Origin: Teratosphaeria epicoccoides
Taxonomy: Eukaryota > Ascomycota > Dothideomycetes > Mycosphaerellales > Teratosphaeriaceae
Length of the DNA stretch: 64,000 nt
Reading direction: 5' to 3'
Assembly (NCBI GenBank): GCA_021401465.1
Contig: JADDMT010000067.1
Location: forward strand, 62,001 to 126,000
Within the stretch, counting starts at the first letter, position 1; each line of letters begins with the position of its first letter. Below the pieces are notes generated by a model. That model was not told the origin of the DNA. It saw only the letters and a list, made by a program, of their open reading frames with translations, and made no database searches. The translations under genes and the position numbers were made by a program. This document shows, one piece after another, positions 1 through 11,290 of the stretch.

Positions 1-593
1 ATGCTGTGGATGGATTCGCGGGAGCTTTGCAAGCCAGCAGGAAGCAAGTACGGATTGCCTCCCACGTCCATCGACAATCCCCGAGTCTTCCGGCCCGCTG
101 GCGAAGCGCTGCTCAGGTCGGTGACGGTCATCTCCGGGATGTTTTTGTCACGGGTGCCCCCTCGCTTCTTTGGCGCCGACGACGGGCCCAGGTCCACACC
201 AAAGTCCAAGGAGCGATGTGGGTCGTTGGCGTCTTCGATGCGTTGCCGCCTGACGAATCTTCGGTGCAGAAAGAAGCAGACGATGAGGGCGCAGGTGATG
301 GGAATGCTGTGGCTCGTCAGTCTTGCACCGTCACACGCCGATGCGGACCTTGCTTACGCTGCGCCCAGAGCAATGGCCAGGTTGCCGGTGCCCGAACCAG
401 ACGTGGGTTTCTGACACTGCGCCGAGTCGTCGCCAGCCGCACACCTGCTGGGAGACGCGCTCTCGGCCGTCGAAGTGGACCGGTCTGCCAAGGTCCTTGA
501 GAACAGACGCACGGCGTCCACGCCTCTGTCTACCCAGTGGTCGACAGCATGATGTGGTGACCGGCGAAGGTCTACGTGTGTCGGTAGCCGCAT
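1..593 (-). CDS. Conserved fungal single-pass membrane protein, partial (C-terminus off the left edge)
   Basis: Partial gene read from right to left; the 3' part lies outside the window. Exon 593..358 ends in a Cys-containing segment (GDDSAQCQK) and a Gly/Ser stretch. A 51-nt intron (307..357, GTAAGC donor, ACTGAC branch site, CAG acceptor) splits an Ala codon. Exon 306..1 continues with a membrane helix (about IPITCALIVCFFL), a basic stop-transfer (HRRFVRRQR), then an acidic cytosolic tail with DANDPHRSLDFG and later RESIHS. This matches my memory of a family found across filamentous ascomycetes, a short outer segment plus one helix plus a tail with a KSLDFG-like motif, whose function is not known. 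The ATG at 593 is the first in frame, but the preceding residues look poorly conserved, so an earlier exon is possible. Family recognition is from pattern memory only. Confidence 0.7.
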
Positions 594-943
594 GCTCCGC
601 GGATGACACTTGGTTCACAGCGTCGTGTCCGACAAAGACTCGGGCCACGCACCCTCTCGATGAGAAGGAAGCGAACACTGGTCGTCTCGCACACGTGGCG
701 CTTGCTATCTGGACATCGGACTCGTGGCGGGTGACCTCTTGGCGCAGTGGTGTCTCGTCGGCGTCCAGGAGGAAATAATAATCAGAATGTCAGAATGTAT
801 TGTTCGTCTCGTCGCCCAAGGATGATTGACTCCTGTCGAAGTGGCCGGAGGGGGGATGGGAGCAAAAGTATGTACAATGAATGACTACGGTAGGCGCATG
901 TACGAGGTAGTGAGCGACGGCGACGGAGGCAGAGAATGACGGC
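594..943. other. Non-coding upstream region
   Basis: Upstream of the left-edge membrane-protein gene. No frame here has recognisable protein content; I see no promoter motif I would defend. Confidence 0.4.
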
Positions 944-953
944 CGAGGGAAGA

Positions 954-999
954 GGGTGTGTGTGGGTGTGGGTGGGTGTGGGTGGGTGTGGGTGTGTGT
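954..999 (+). repeat. GT/GGGT-rich microsatellite
   Basis: Repeats of GTGTGGGTGG-type units, visible directly. Simple sequence with no coding value; open frames across it (His/Thr/Pro runs on the minus strand) are artefacts. Confidence 0.9.
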
Positions 1000-1443
1000 C
1001 GAAGCGTTGGCCCGATGGGAGTTTTGGAATGAAGCGCTCGGGCCCGCGAGACTAAGTTCAACAATCAAGAAGCCACGCGCGGCGAAGGGACAAGGGGAGC
1101 TAAACAGCTTCACCTGCAGAACTCTATATGATTGTGTACATCGACATGGATGGTCCGTCATGGAGAAGACAGACGATTCGGGATTTTCAATTCTCGTGGG
1201 CAAAGCAGTTGATGCGTGGAGGAAGGATTGTTGCTGGGGTTCAACGGTGGGAGATGCGAGCGGTAGGATATGGAATCGCCGGCCATTGTTGTCTTCCTCC
1301 TGACTGCTCGCCGGCGCTTCAACGGCGAGTCGCTGGATGGAGGGAGAGTCTAGCGCAGGAACAGCCGAGCGTGCCGGAGTCAAGCATTAGAATCATCATT
1401 AGCCCCTTCACGCGCGCTGCTCGCTTTCTTCTTTCCGCTCGAC

Positions 1444-1498
1444 GATTATTATGATGATTATGATGATTATGATTGTTATGATTGTGATTATGATGATT

Positions 1499-1531
<33 letters not shown>

Positions 1532-1702
1532 ATGATGATGATGAATGATGATGATGAATGAATGAATGAATGATGAATGAATGAATGAATGATGATGATG
1601 AATGAATGAATGAATGATGAATGAATGAATGAATGATGAATGAATGATGAATGAATGATGAATGAATGAATGAATGAATGAATGATGAATGAATGAATGA
1701 TA
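1444..1702 (+). repeat. ATGATT/ATGA/ATG compound microsatellite, about 260 bp
   Basis: An unbroken run of GATTATGAT, then GATGAT, then ATGAATGAATGA units with occasional phase slips. It is by far the longest simple repeat in the window. Both strands are open over long stretches (Ile, Ser-Phe-Ile-His or Asn-Glu runs), which explains spurious frames reaching into 1.4-2.1 kb. The change from GAT-type to ATGA-type units along the array suggests successive slippage expansions. Confidence 0.97.
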
Positions 1703-2261
1703 AATGGTCCTGCTGGACTCGTCGTCCCAAAGCGGCAGTCCCTAGTGCTTGCGGAGTGTGCATCTCGCATACCCTTGTACCGCTCCCCTGCCGCGCTGAG
1801 ATGTGACTGGGGGACATCCTGGCGCCTTCATCTCCGCCCACGCGGTCTCGGATCCACTTCGAGGTCGTGTCGTGCCTCAGCACCTGCCACGAGAACATCT
1901 CCCACACTCCATCCACCGTCCGTGGAGAGCAGAGTACGGACGGTATCCGTGGTGATGGCGATGGAGTGATGCCATTCCCGCAGCGCCACCGTCTCACCTT
2001 GTGTTCGTGCACATGCTTCCTGGCGTCTATGCAATGCAGGCCGGCCAACCCGACCACGCACGCTGCGCTGCAACTAGCAATGCCGGTGGGATGCATGCTC
2101 AGCATCCGCGCCAAAACAGCAATCACCCTTCTTGGACCGTCGACCGACCAGGATCACATTCGTATCCCCGCCGTCACGCTGAGAGTACAGAGTTTTACAC
2201 GAGCTACAATACGGCCCATAGCGGCTGCCCTACACCATGTTGGTATACTTGCACACGAAGC
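1703..2261. other. Gene-poor stretch after the microsatellite
   Basis: No supported gene. Frames on either strand lack recognisable motifs and plausible splice structure. Confidence 0.4.
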
Positions 2262-2541
2262 AGCCTCCTCCATGCAATCGTCGCTGGCGATCCAAAGCTG
2301 GTTGCGCAGACACACCCATGACATCGAGCGGCGTCAGACCAATGAGCTGCACAAGTCTAACATCGGCCTTCGCAGCTTCGTGGAGCGCAGTCGTATCTTC
2401 ACAACGAAAGCAAGCTCATCGCATCAAAGACGCGACTGCTCAAGCTGTGCGCGCGAAGGTGCCGCCCTCACCCTCAACGTTTGCATGGACAATGACATGG
2501 CAGGAAAGCCCAAAAAAATAATACAGGGTCGAACCCGTCCT
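2262..2541 (-). pseudogene. Possible decayed coding remnant (ankyrin-like segment, DGFDPVLF block)
   Basis: On the minus strand two pieces look like old protein sequence. At 2517..2541 a 25-nt block decodes DGFDPVLF and is identical to a block at 11678..11702 on the plus strand. Further along the minus strand (about 2270-2480) broken frames read NVEGEGGTFARTA and then TTALHEAAKADVRLVQLI and TPLDVM, which resemble ankyrin repeats. Stops and frame changes separate the pieces, so no intact gene is claimed. The ankyrin resemblance is weak and from pattern memory. Confidence 0.25.
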
Positions 2542-5500
2542 GCGGCCGCGGTAGCTCATGTGCAAGTGACGAGATCTCAGGTGCCGGTGACCTACCGTGC
2601 CGTATAGGAGGATAGGACGCTGCGTCATGATCGCATATATCCTCAACAAAAGACGCCGTGGCGGATCTGACAGGCCCCGTTGCTGACGTCCATGCCTGGC
2701 GCGGTCTGGCGAGTGCATAGCTGCGGTGGGGAGCCCGGTCAGACTTAAGGGTGGGCTGCTCTGACGCGAAGTGACCGGAGCGGGTGGTGCACCTTCTAGC
2801 CATGCTGCCGCAGTTTGCAGATGCTCGCCGTTGGCGGCGGCAGCGGCGGCGCCGGAGAAGGAGGGAAGAGTAGGAGGCTGCTTCGACCTCAATGGGTCCT
2901 GGGGAACGGCGTCCGCAGCCAACCATTGTGCGGCCTCTGTAGGGCTGTTTCAAGTCAGTGGATGACCGAACGTATTCCACTGCGCTCAGTGGTATAATCA
3001 ATGTGGAGATAATAACCTTCTGCTCCGCGCTTGGCTGCACGGCTCTGTAGGTGAAGCCAGATTCGTCGTGGTTGTTCGCCGTGTTGGGGTGGACTTGTGG
3101 GGGGTTGTGTTGTAAGCAAGAAGCGGTGATGGTGACCTGGTTTGCGAAAGGGAAAGAACCCAATGGAAAGCTTATGCCTCAGCTCGCTGGCCTCCGAGAA
3201 TACAAGGTGGACAAGCCGCGAGGCCTAGCCCTCCCACCTCAGTGCAACACGATCATACAGCAGCAAGAGACAGAATCATTAGGCGATCGATTGGATAGGT
3301 CTCCAGAGCAAGCTCGGATGGTCAGTCCTCATCAAGCGTCTTGTTCTGACGATGTATCGTCCAACAGGGCTGACAAGCCAATCACTAAACATCTCTCCAT
3401 TGATGCAGCTACCTTGGCCAGAGCCAATAGGCAGACAGCACGACAATGCTGTGACCGGCAGCGTCCAGAGGCCCGTGCTAGCGCGAGAAATTGTCAATAA
3501 AAGCTTCGCTGTTTCCCTCTCCTCCAACCCTTTTTCTTCTCAGCCTTGCCCGCGTCGTCACTTTTACATGCTGTACGGCTCACCACGGGAGACGCAGCAT
3601 CGATGCCTCACCGGTATCGAACGGCTTCCACCGCGTTGCCGACCTTATTTTTGTATCCCAGGGGGTTCCTCTGGGGCTTGCTCCATGTTCCCCTGGATGC
3701 AACTGGTATTGCACTGCCTCCAGTATGCGTCCGAGCTTTTTCATGAGACTGCTCGCATCGTGAGCGGCTTGAGAAGAAGCGTCTTACCTTTTGACAGTCT
3801 TTTGACCCGAGATGGCTGTTTGGCTGTGATGTGAGTAATATCAGGTGCTGATGCATCAGGAGGCTTGCTGTAGCTGCCAGAGACAAGGACAACACACTTT
3901 GAGCTGCGTTTGTGAGAAGGGGGGGGGGGGGGGGTCAGCGTAGGTCAGCATGCGTCCAGACTGCTGCTCGCGTTACTATTGAGGGATAGCGAACATATCA
4001 TGAGCCACGAGGCCAGACTTACCACTGCGAGCAGCGCCGCTCGCGACCGCCACATCCAAATGGCAAGCACGCTTCCTGTCCTGAACCACTTCGCGCCGCC
4101 TTCTGAGGCCAGAAGCCATACATGGAGAGCGCAAAACGCGATGGCAGCTGAGAACCCAAAGTCATTGATAAGTCATTCAACATTAGCAAAAAGAGCAAAA
4201 AAGGGGTCTCCACCTTGTGTGAGTTCGAATTGAACCCGGAGCCTCCCAAGAGACAATTGCAGAGATTCCTGACAGTTCGATGAATCTACTTAGAAGAATG
4301 TCAGTATCATCTTGAAATGGTTCAACGAAAGCAAGATGCGGACGGCGGGCGGCATTACGTCGTGGCGGCGACGGTCCAGTCAGAACAACCAACTGTCAGG
4401 CGTGTTCTGACTGGACAGTGGCAAATACACTCCAAATCGTAAATATCCCCTTGCAAGAGGTGCCGACATGGCTCCGAACCTTTTGGCTGCAACACCATAT
4501 CTCCGTCCACAATCCGCCAAGCGAGACCATGTTGACATGAGGAGATAGCCCCGAGCTTGCAGGTGAAGCTCCATTATTTTAAACCATCGTGCCTCACTGC
4601 GTTATGCTATCACAGTACCGCGAGGGTGATGAGTGCTCGGCGATCTGAGACGCCGAGGAAGCTGCTGTCTGCGAGCTGCCGTTGCTCCGGCAAGACGTTG
4701 CAGCCGCTCGCCCGGCTCTCAGCATGCTGTTCAAGCCACTTTTTACTGGATGAGTACCTTGCCTGCAAAGCTTAGAGTAGGAGACCTCCTGCGCGCCTTG
4801 CGGACAAGCATAAGGCATTACGATGAGACTGGTAGCGCTAGTCGCCTCAGCAGACGCGTCAAGGCACAAGAGCATGGACACAATATGTCGAGGGGCAAGC
4901 TGTGGCTACGCAATGGCTGGGGGCCGGAGGAGGCGGCGAGTATGCTCACGAGGCTGCGCTGGTGCTCGTGAATACCAATTTGTGCTCAGGAGGATGGCAA
5001 TCCGAGCGATACCATTGTCAGTCGCTCCACGATGAGCTGCTTGCCAAGGATTGACGGTTCGCAGGACGAGTTTGGCTCAGGCTTTCAACGGAGCACCAAG
5101 AAGATAGTCTCAGATAGGTCAAAGACTGCCATTAGCGCTGCCGATCGCAGGCTGCTCCTCTTGCGAGTGCCTGTGCCCAATCTTCGCACTGCTCGCATGC
5201 TCGATCACTGCGACCTCTGTGCCCCTGATCACTGGGAGATCTTCGCGAGCCCTTGCTGCCTTCTGCTGGCATCCCTGTGCAGTGGCAAACAGTCGCCAGC
5301 CGAAAGGGAAATGGACCATACTGGCGCGAGAAGGACGAATAAAAGAGCTCTTCCAACAAAATCTCCTCACTCTTCTTCATCCTGTCCCACCTGTAGGCAT
5401 GCTGATTACTATGTGCTTCAGGTTTGAACGGCCTGGAGGCTAGGTAAAGCCATGCACAGGGGGCTTGCAATTTCTTATATCCCCCGAAGTCGACTGCTAC

Positions 5501-7348
5501 AGTCTCATATGCTCGCTATGGTCATGGGCGTTCTCGCAATGTGATGAGCTTGAGAAGAAGCTGCCAATGATTCGCATGTGTGCTGCTGCCTTTGTATAGG
5601 CAGGTGCTTAATGCTGGAGAAGGCATTGCCCTTCCATCGGTGCCACAACGTGTGATGTTTGCTCGCTTTCATGTGCGACCTGCCGTCAGTTGCCATGTCG
5701 CTTTGCGCAGAGACTCGCTGCTGATGGCGATCTACTAGCATGCTTCACTGTGGCAGCGTATCGAAGCCATTGATCTGGCGTCGGGCTCGCAGACGCCTTG
5801 TGCTTGACTGACTCCGCCTGCAGCATGTAAGCCTCTGTCATTGCCATGTTCGCTGATTTCACGGGTCTTGCTGCGGCCCCTGGAGAGCTGATCTGCCCTC
5901 GCAAGACATCGTGACAACATTGCACGACACACTCCGCTCATTAAGAGATACAACAGCGCGCTCAGCAGCCTGAAGCTTACGGCATCCCATCGATGACCGC
6001 TCACCAACGGGAGCCGTGCTCTCCGGTCATAGATGTACTTGGGAGCAGCGCTGGCATCACTACCGAAGCAAACTCATTCGAATAACCCTCCACACCGACT
6101 ATGAAGGACATCAAGAGCAGGTTTGGGTTTTCTTTGGTGGCGATGAGACAGAAGGAGCAGTGGATACAATCGAGGATGGAGAGAGCCGTCACACACCCAG
6201 TAGATCGATCTCGATACAAATCCACTGGCACGCAGGACCTTGTCAGCAGCCGGCGGGCAGGTGGTATGGCAGCTCGTGAGCGGATGCGCCGTCGACGGCT
6301 CCAGAGGCTCGAGGACATGGCCTCCGCTCGCCAGTCATTGCCGCCTCAAGGGACAGCTCGGCTGGCGAGGATCCTTCGTCTCTCAACTATATGGCGATGC
6401 CAGAAGCCCTACAGCTGAGCCCGCGGCGGGCAAAAGTGACAACGGCTTCGTATGAGCCATCATAAAGGGCGAGGAACTGCCTTCGAGAATTGGACGGCAG
6501 GCACAGCGAGTTTCATCCGCAGCAACATGGTTCACGAGCGCCGAGCACTGCTTCCCCGAAAAATAAGCCGACGAACAAGCTGGTCCACATCACCACGGTC
6601 GACCACAGCAGAGAGATGCCGTAGCGATGAACGATCGTCAGCGCCATCCATCAAGCTTGACCCAGCCCCAACGTGATCGGCCGGCGAAGCCTTGACGTCA
6701 GCGCAAAGGACAGCCTCAAGGAAAGGCGCCCTTACAATGAGCTCAATGTTCTCAAGCAGTGCCAGAAAGCCACGATGGCATTGCAATGCAATTCATTGAG
6801 CCTCCGGCCAAGCAACAGAGAGCACTCAGCATAGGTGCCAGTGATGAGGATGGCGTCGAACATCGCTGCAAGAGGCTGTGGTGTGACATATGATTGTCGA
6901 CCCAGGCACAAAATTTTATATCAGAAACGCCCGGGACTGGACACCCGTCCCGATCTATGCCAAGTTCGACACGGCACGAAGTGGGACATAGCTTTCGCAA
7001 GCGATCCACACTGCGACATGCCAGCATGTGGTGAGAGGCTGGCTCAAGCCTCATCGAAAAGGTTGCGAGCTATCACACAACTCAAGCGAATGGTAGAGCC
7101 TTGGCAACCTGGCAGAGCTATTGGACCAGGTCCATCGGATCATGCATGCCTGATCGATCGAACAAGGAATGAACGACCAGAAGCATAAGCAGGTGCCAGG
7201 CTCTCTGACTCTAGGTGTGTCCAAGGGCTGTCGACCTTGATCTGTCTGCCCTCCAGACTCTTGGCTACTTCTTGACTGGTTGGCAGACGTCGGGCAGCCC
7301 TCCGTCCGGCAGACAGATCCATACAGGCGCTACCGCATCGCTCGGCAA
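2542..7348. other. Long gene-poor stretch without a supported gene
   Basis: About 4.8 kb of mixed composition with many short frames on both strands and nothing I recognise. A minus-strand frame of 229 codons (3163..2474) has no motif. A 16-nt poly-G tract lies at 3919..3934. Part of this region may be decayed coding DNA like its neighbours, but I cannot identify a parent gene. Confidence 0.4.
3919..3934 (+). repeat. Poly-G tract (16 nt)
   Basis: Homopolymer seen directly; its length in the assembly may be unreliable. Confidence 0.95.
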
Positions 7349-8101
7349 TCAGAAACCCAGCAGGACGACCATGAGAGGCCATACAAAGACCGACAAGCTC
7401 TGAACTGCTGCCAGGACTTGGCACAAGCACGGCTCCCGTCCGTTGTCAACCGCTGCTGTTGGACCTTTAGGCGTATATCTCGCATGACATCTCGGCCGTC
7501 TCGAGAAGCGAACAACCGCCCTGACCAACTCAGACTGAGCATGAGCTGATCCACTCGATATGGTCCAAGCCAATGCATTTGCTTCGAGAGAGACAGGAAG
7601 CCTGGCCAGATGATGCTTTTGCCCATCAAGACAGGAAGGCAGGTCAAATATGGGGGGCAAGCACCAATACCTGGACCCTATCATGCTGCTTGTCGCGGCA
7701 TCGAAGGCAATGGCGATCTAGATGGGGCGGCCTTCAACAGATCAAGGTCGGCTGTGTTCATTGCCAAGAAGCTCTTGATCCTTGAGATCCTCGTGTTCAG
7801 CAACTGCGTTAACGAAATGGGGCCAATGCGTCTGCGTTGACAGCGGAGCATAGCGGGCTACGAAGCTCAGTGCATTCCGTGAACTCCCACAGCAGTCGGC
7901 CTTTGGGCCCCAGCTTGGATTTCAATGCTGCTTGTTGCAAAGGGCAGCTCCGTTTCTCCTTCCCGTCTCGACCTGGAGTTGGCACTATGGTGGCGGGAAG
8001 TGGACTGCTGTTTCATTCGACACTTGCCCGATTGGTGCTCCACTCGTCTATGCTGGCATCTCCAATGTCATGCCTTTGGTTCTGACACGAGCAGATGATC
8101 A
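7349..8101 (-). pseudogene. Decayed reading frame with at least six in-frame stops
   Basis: One minus-strand frame stays protein-like over about 750 nt but is cut by stops whose first bases are at 8101, 8050, 7987, 7924, 7744 and 7720, all in register with the open segment 7684..7349. Between stops it reads, for example, TSGAPIGQVSNETAVHFPPP and later RNGAALCNKQH. The stops are TAG or TGA, as expected if CAG and CGA codons had mutated C to T. The parent family is not recognised. Decay by RIP is inferred. Confidence 0.3.
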
Positions 8102-9258
8102 CGGCCCTGGATCGTTCCGGACGGACTGGTGCATGCGGCGAGACTGCAAGCCCAGCTGCCGTGTATGCAGAGCGATGGCGGTCAAAGTAGCAAGTGCCCT
8201 GAGCCAAACCAGGCAATATCAGCCTCTCATTTGCCAGTCATCCAGATGATGAAGTGAGACACCACTGCTATCAATCTGCTGAGTACGTGAACGAGACCTG
8301 GCGCACACTTCGTCCTGCGGATAGAGACCTGCAGAAGTTCAAACATTCATGTCAACCTACTGTAGCGAAGTGGATCTGCGCGACTCTGATAGTAGTGACA
8401 CGTTACTCACTGCTCGGCTACAGGGCATGTCGGCCCACAGCTTTGCTGAACAGACAGTGTGCCTGTGCCTGCGCGCGGTGAGGCTCAGATGGAATGCGGA
8501 TCCAAGCCTGCAAAGCATGCAATGGTAAGGAGGTGGATTGCATCCGTCTGCACTGACGCTATGCCTTTCGAGCGACGGGACGGCTTGACGTCTGAGGGTT
8601 CATCCGCATCAGGGGTACGCATGAGTCATGACCAGACAAGCTAGCATAACATGTGCAAGTGCACATATGGATGGCGAGACTGTGAGCGAGGTCACTGGCC
8701 GTGTCTGATATCGGAGCCTGGTGTCGAAATTGTGCACAAAGGCATTGATGTGCCAGCATTTTCAGCCTAAGAGCCGCCAGCTCTCGGACGGATCGATGCA
8801 CTAAATGTGCACGGGGCACAACGCAGATTCCGTCTTCTTCCTCATCGCCGATCGGCCATGCAGTGATGTGCACCATGTCATACGTGTGTCGCTCTATGTC
8901 TTGCGCACCTACTCGTTACTCTTGCCGAGAACCAGGGAGTGAAGGGTGTGACCTCGAGGAGCTTTCGGCTCATTTGAGCTGGTATACGAGTCAAACCAAG
9001 ATGCTCGGTGTACAGACTACATAAGTGGTAGTCTTCGACGGCGGAAGCAGGCGCCTGGTCCAGATGTACTGCTGCGACCTAGCTTGTCGATGAATTTGCT
9101 TCATTCCAAGAGGCTCTTCAGTCGTGCCGCGTCCGTCGCATGCCACTGGCGCTCTGTCATTCTGCAGTGCTTCCGCCATCGTGATGGACTGCTGCTGCCG
9201 CCGCACGACCATCGTCGGAGATGCTCTTGCCAGTGCTATGCCTTGATCGCCTCAGTGA
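8102..9258. other. No gene recognised
   Basis: Short frames only. Nothing with motif, intron or codon evidence. Confidence 0.4.
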
Positions 9259-9708
9259 TCACCGCTTGTTGCCACCCTCCACCTTGATTCCCATCCTTGC
9301 CGTCGTACCTTTCCTATGCGCAGCGAAGTGGACTGTCTTCTTCCGTGGTGCTGATGGTTTGGTGGCCGCTTGGAATGTGTGCAGGACGGAGCGATTCGTC
9401 TGTGGTAGCGGATCTGGAGGAGCCAGGAATGCTGTCTGCTCCGATGACTGCTCTTGCGCTTGTTGAAGCTCGGCGATGAGCTCGTGAAGGCCGCTGCGCC
9501 AGCTTTGCTTCGCGTCATTGTCGCTACGATGGCGGAGGAGCAAGGTCGCTGGCGTGAGCGGCTCAGTCTCAGCTGGTTGTGCTTTTGCGGCGGTCTCTGG
9601 CTCCGCCGCGAGACTCTGCTCCAGTGGCCTGAGTTGTGTTTGCGACTCGCTGTCTGTTTGCTCCAGTAGTGTGAGTCGTGTCTGCGAATCGCTGTCTGTC
9701 GAGGCCAT
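9259..9708 (-). CDS. Hypothetical hydrophilic protein, 149 aa
   Basis: Single open frame from an ATG at 9708. The product is soluble, rich in Gln, Glu, Ser and Ala, with no signal peptide or membrane helix. Residues about 4-31 hold a 14-residue tandem repeat (DSDSQTRLTLLEQT followed by DSESQTQLRPLEQS), and residues 80-95 (ELIAELQQAQEQSSEQ) could form a short helix. The C-terminal part is basic (PRKKTVHFAAHRK). No family is recognised. Composition is more protein-like than surrounding frames, and it is the only frame of this size in the neighbourhood that starts with a clean ATG. It could still be chance in a decayed region. Confidence 0.4.
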   Translation of the reverse strand: MASTDSDSQTRLTLLEQTDSESQTQLRPLEQSLAAEPETAAKAQPAETEPLTPATLLLRHRSDNDAKQSWRSGLHELIAELQQAQEQSSEQTAFLAPPDPLPQTNRSVLHTFQAATKPSAPRKKTVHFAAHRKGTTARMGIKVEGGNKR

Positions 9709-10000
9709 ATTTTATGCTCAGCGCCGAGTGTCTCGAGGTGCTTCACAAACAAGGGGGGATTGAGTCCGACTGCACAAAGGACTTCCGCGACTACTCCCCG
9801 CACAGCCGCTGGTTGGCTTCACGCTGAGCTGGTCATCGCGAAGTACGCCAGGAACAGCCTCAACGATGTAGGATACACGCACCAACACACTTTCACGACA
9901 AGATAATTGCACGAGCTTGATGCCCCGTAGTCGTGCTACAATCCCAATGTTTCCGAATGATCACAACACCCCCATTGCCGCCGTGGTAGGAGGGCGAGCT
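9709..10000. other. Spacer
   Basis: No gene or motif seen. Confidence 0.4.
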
Positions 10001-10018
10001 TGAACAATATATTGTTCA
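10001..10018. other. Perfect 18-bp palindrome
   Basis: TGAACAATATATTGTTCA equals its own reverse complement. It overlaps the ATG of the small spliced frame that follows. It could be a dimeric factor site or chance. Confidence 0.6.
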
Positions 10019-10260
10019 TGTTGCGTTTCGCTGAGCACCAATCTCCGGCCACGCTCCGGCGTGGCTGGGGATCTGGTTCACTCAGTAAGTCTTCTGAATT
10101 TGATCCAACCACTTGCGTCATAATACTAACAATCGTTCAGGGTACGTCTCCCCTTTACTTTGTAATTATCACATTTCGGCAACGCAGCAGTGGCAACGGC
10201 AATGGCAACAACTTTCGGATCTTGGACTCCTGGACCTCTTGGACCTCCTGGATATATAAG
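10018..10260 (+). CDS. Possible small spliced gene or non-coding transcript (about 60 aa)
   Basis: A textbook fungal intron lies at 10085..10140 (56 nt): GTAAGT donor, TACTAAC branch site and TTCAG acceptor. Splicing joins the frame opened by the ATG at 10018 (MLRFAEHQSP...) to a second exon ending in LLDLLDLLDI and a stop near 10260. A TATATAA sequence sits at the 3' end of that exon. The product matches nothing I know; the Leu-Asp run comes from a threefold 9-bp DNA repeat. The intron is the best evidence that something is transcribed here; coding status is doubtful. Confidence 0.3.
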
Positions 10261-11290
10261 GTAATGTTGTCCCTCCCCCCTTTGAGAGCTAATGTGTGGT
10301 AGGCCACCAGAGTTCGAGGTTGAGACCTTGAGCCTGGAGGCTTACCTGCTCTTTTTCCCGCGGATGGTAACGCCAACGACCACTTTTTGCATCCAGACGA
10401 TGAAGGACATCGTGGTGGTCAACTCTGCATTCAGAACGACAGCTGCGAAGGTCCTTTCAAATAGCCCATCGTCCCATGGTCAACGGCGTCAGCGGCAGGC
10501 AAAGCCCATCGCTCTCAGCTGATCCGTGCCAAGACAGGCCGAGCTTGCCTCGAGAACACTCCAGGACGCCATACAGAGCCTACAGCATTTACCAAGATTG
10601 ACGAGCTTGATCCTCACAGCACTCGCAATCACCTCCCACTTCAAGCATGATTTTACGAGCGATGTAGGATTTTTGGAGTCGCTGAGAAGCAAAGCCGAGA
10701 CTTCCATCGCACTTGTCGCCAAGGCTTTGATGTGCCACCCTCGACGACCCAGCAACCACCGAATGCTCGCACAATGCAGTCACAAAGCATCGGGTGTTCA
10801 TCCATGCGACTCAGTGATGCTCCTCATTTGCTTGTGATGATGCTGCCAGCAGCGCTTGTGTCACCAGATCGAAGGGAGAGAAGGCCCCCTTCATCACACG
10901 GGATCACCCAGCCTGAGGCACCGACTGCTGGACCCACTCGAGGCTCGTGCTGAGCACTTTCCATTGGCTTCCGTAAACAAGCGGCTGCCTGCCTTCTTCT
11001 TCGCTTGCGATTCTCCTCCTCCTCTTCCTGTTCTTCGACCGATCATCACATCCCTAGAACACTGCGATGACCACACACACCCAGCTACGGCGGTGCACCT
11101 ACGACCTGGGCCCAGCAAGGGTAAGCCAGCAATCATCACAAGCATTGGGGTCACGCACGTCACTGACTCGTGCACAGAGCCGCCTTCAGGGTGACGGACC
11201 GTTGAGAAGAAAAGAGAACTCTTCCCTTGGCAGAGTCTTCTCCACGCTCTGGTTCTGTTTAATATTGGGCCGGTCCCTGTCGGGGGATTG
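10261..11290. other. No supported gene
   Basis: Short frames only. Sequence near 11067 has an ATG followed by an intron-like GTAAGC...CACAG, but the joined frame soon stops. Confidence 0.35.

Noticed and set aside
1408..2126. Long frames of Ile, His, Ser and Phe across the microsatellite
   Set aside because: Artefacts of ATGA/GAT repeats; no protein character outside the repeat.
2500..2560. tRNA-like B box (GGGTTCGACCC) followed by TTTTTTT on the minus strand
   Set aside because: The stem halves around the loop do not pair and no A box or cloverleaf lies upstream. The block is part of the 25-nt repeat shared with 11.7 kb.
2474..3163. 229-codon minus-strand frame
   Set aside because: No motif, Arg/Ser/Pro-rich from composition, and it runs into the decayed DGFDPVLF segment.
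4195..4260. B-box-like GGTTCAATTC with a T run on the minus strand
   Set aside because: No acceptor or anticodon stem can be drawn; probably chance.
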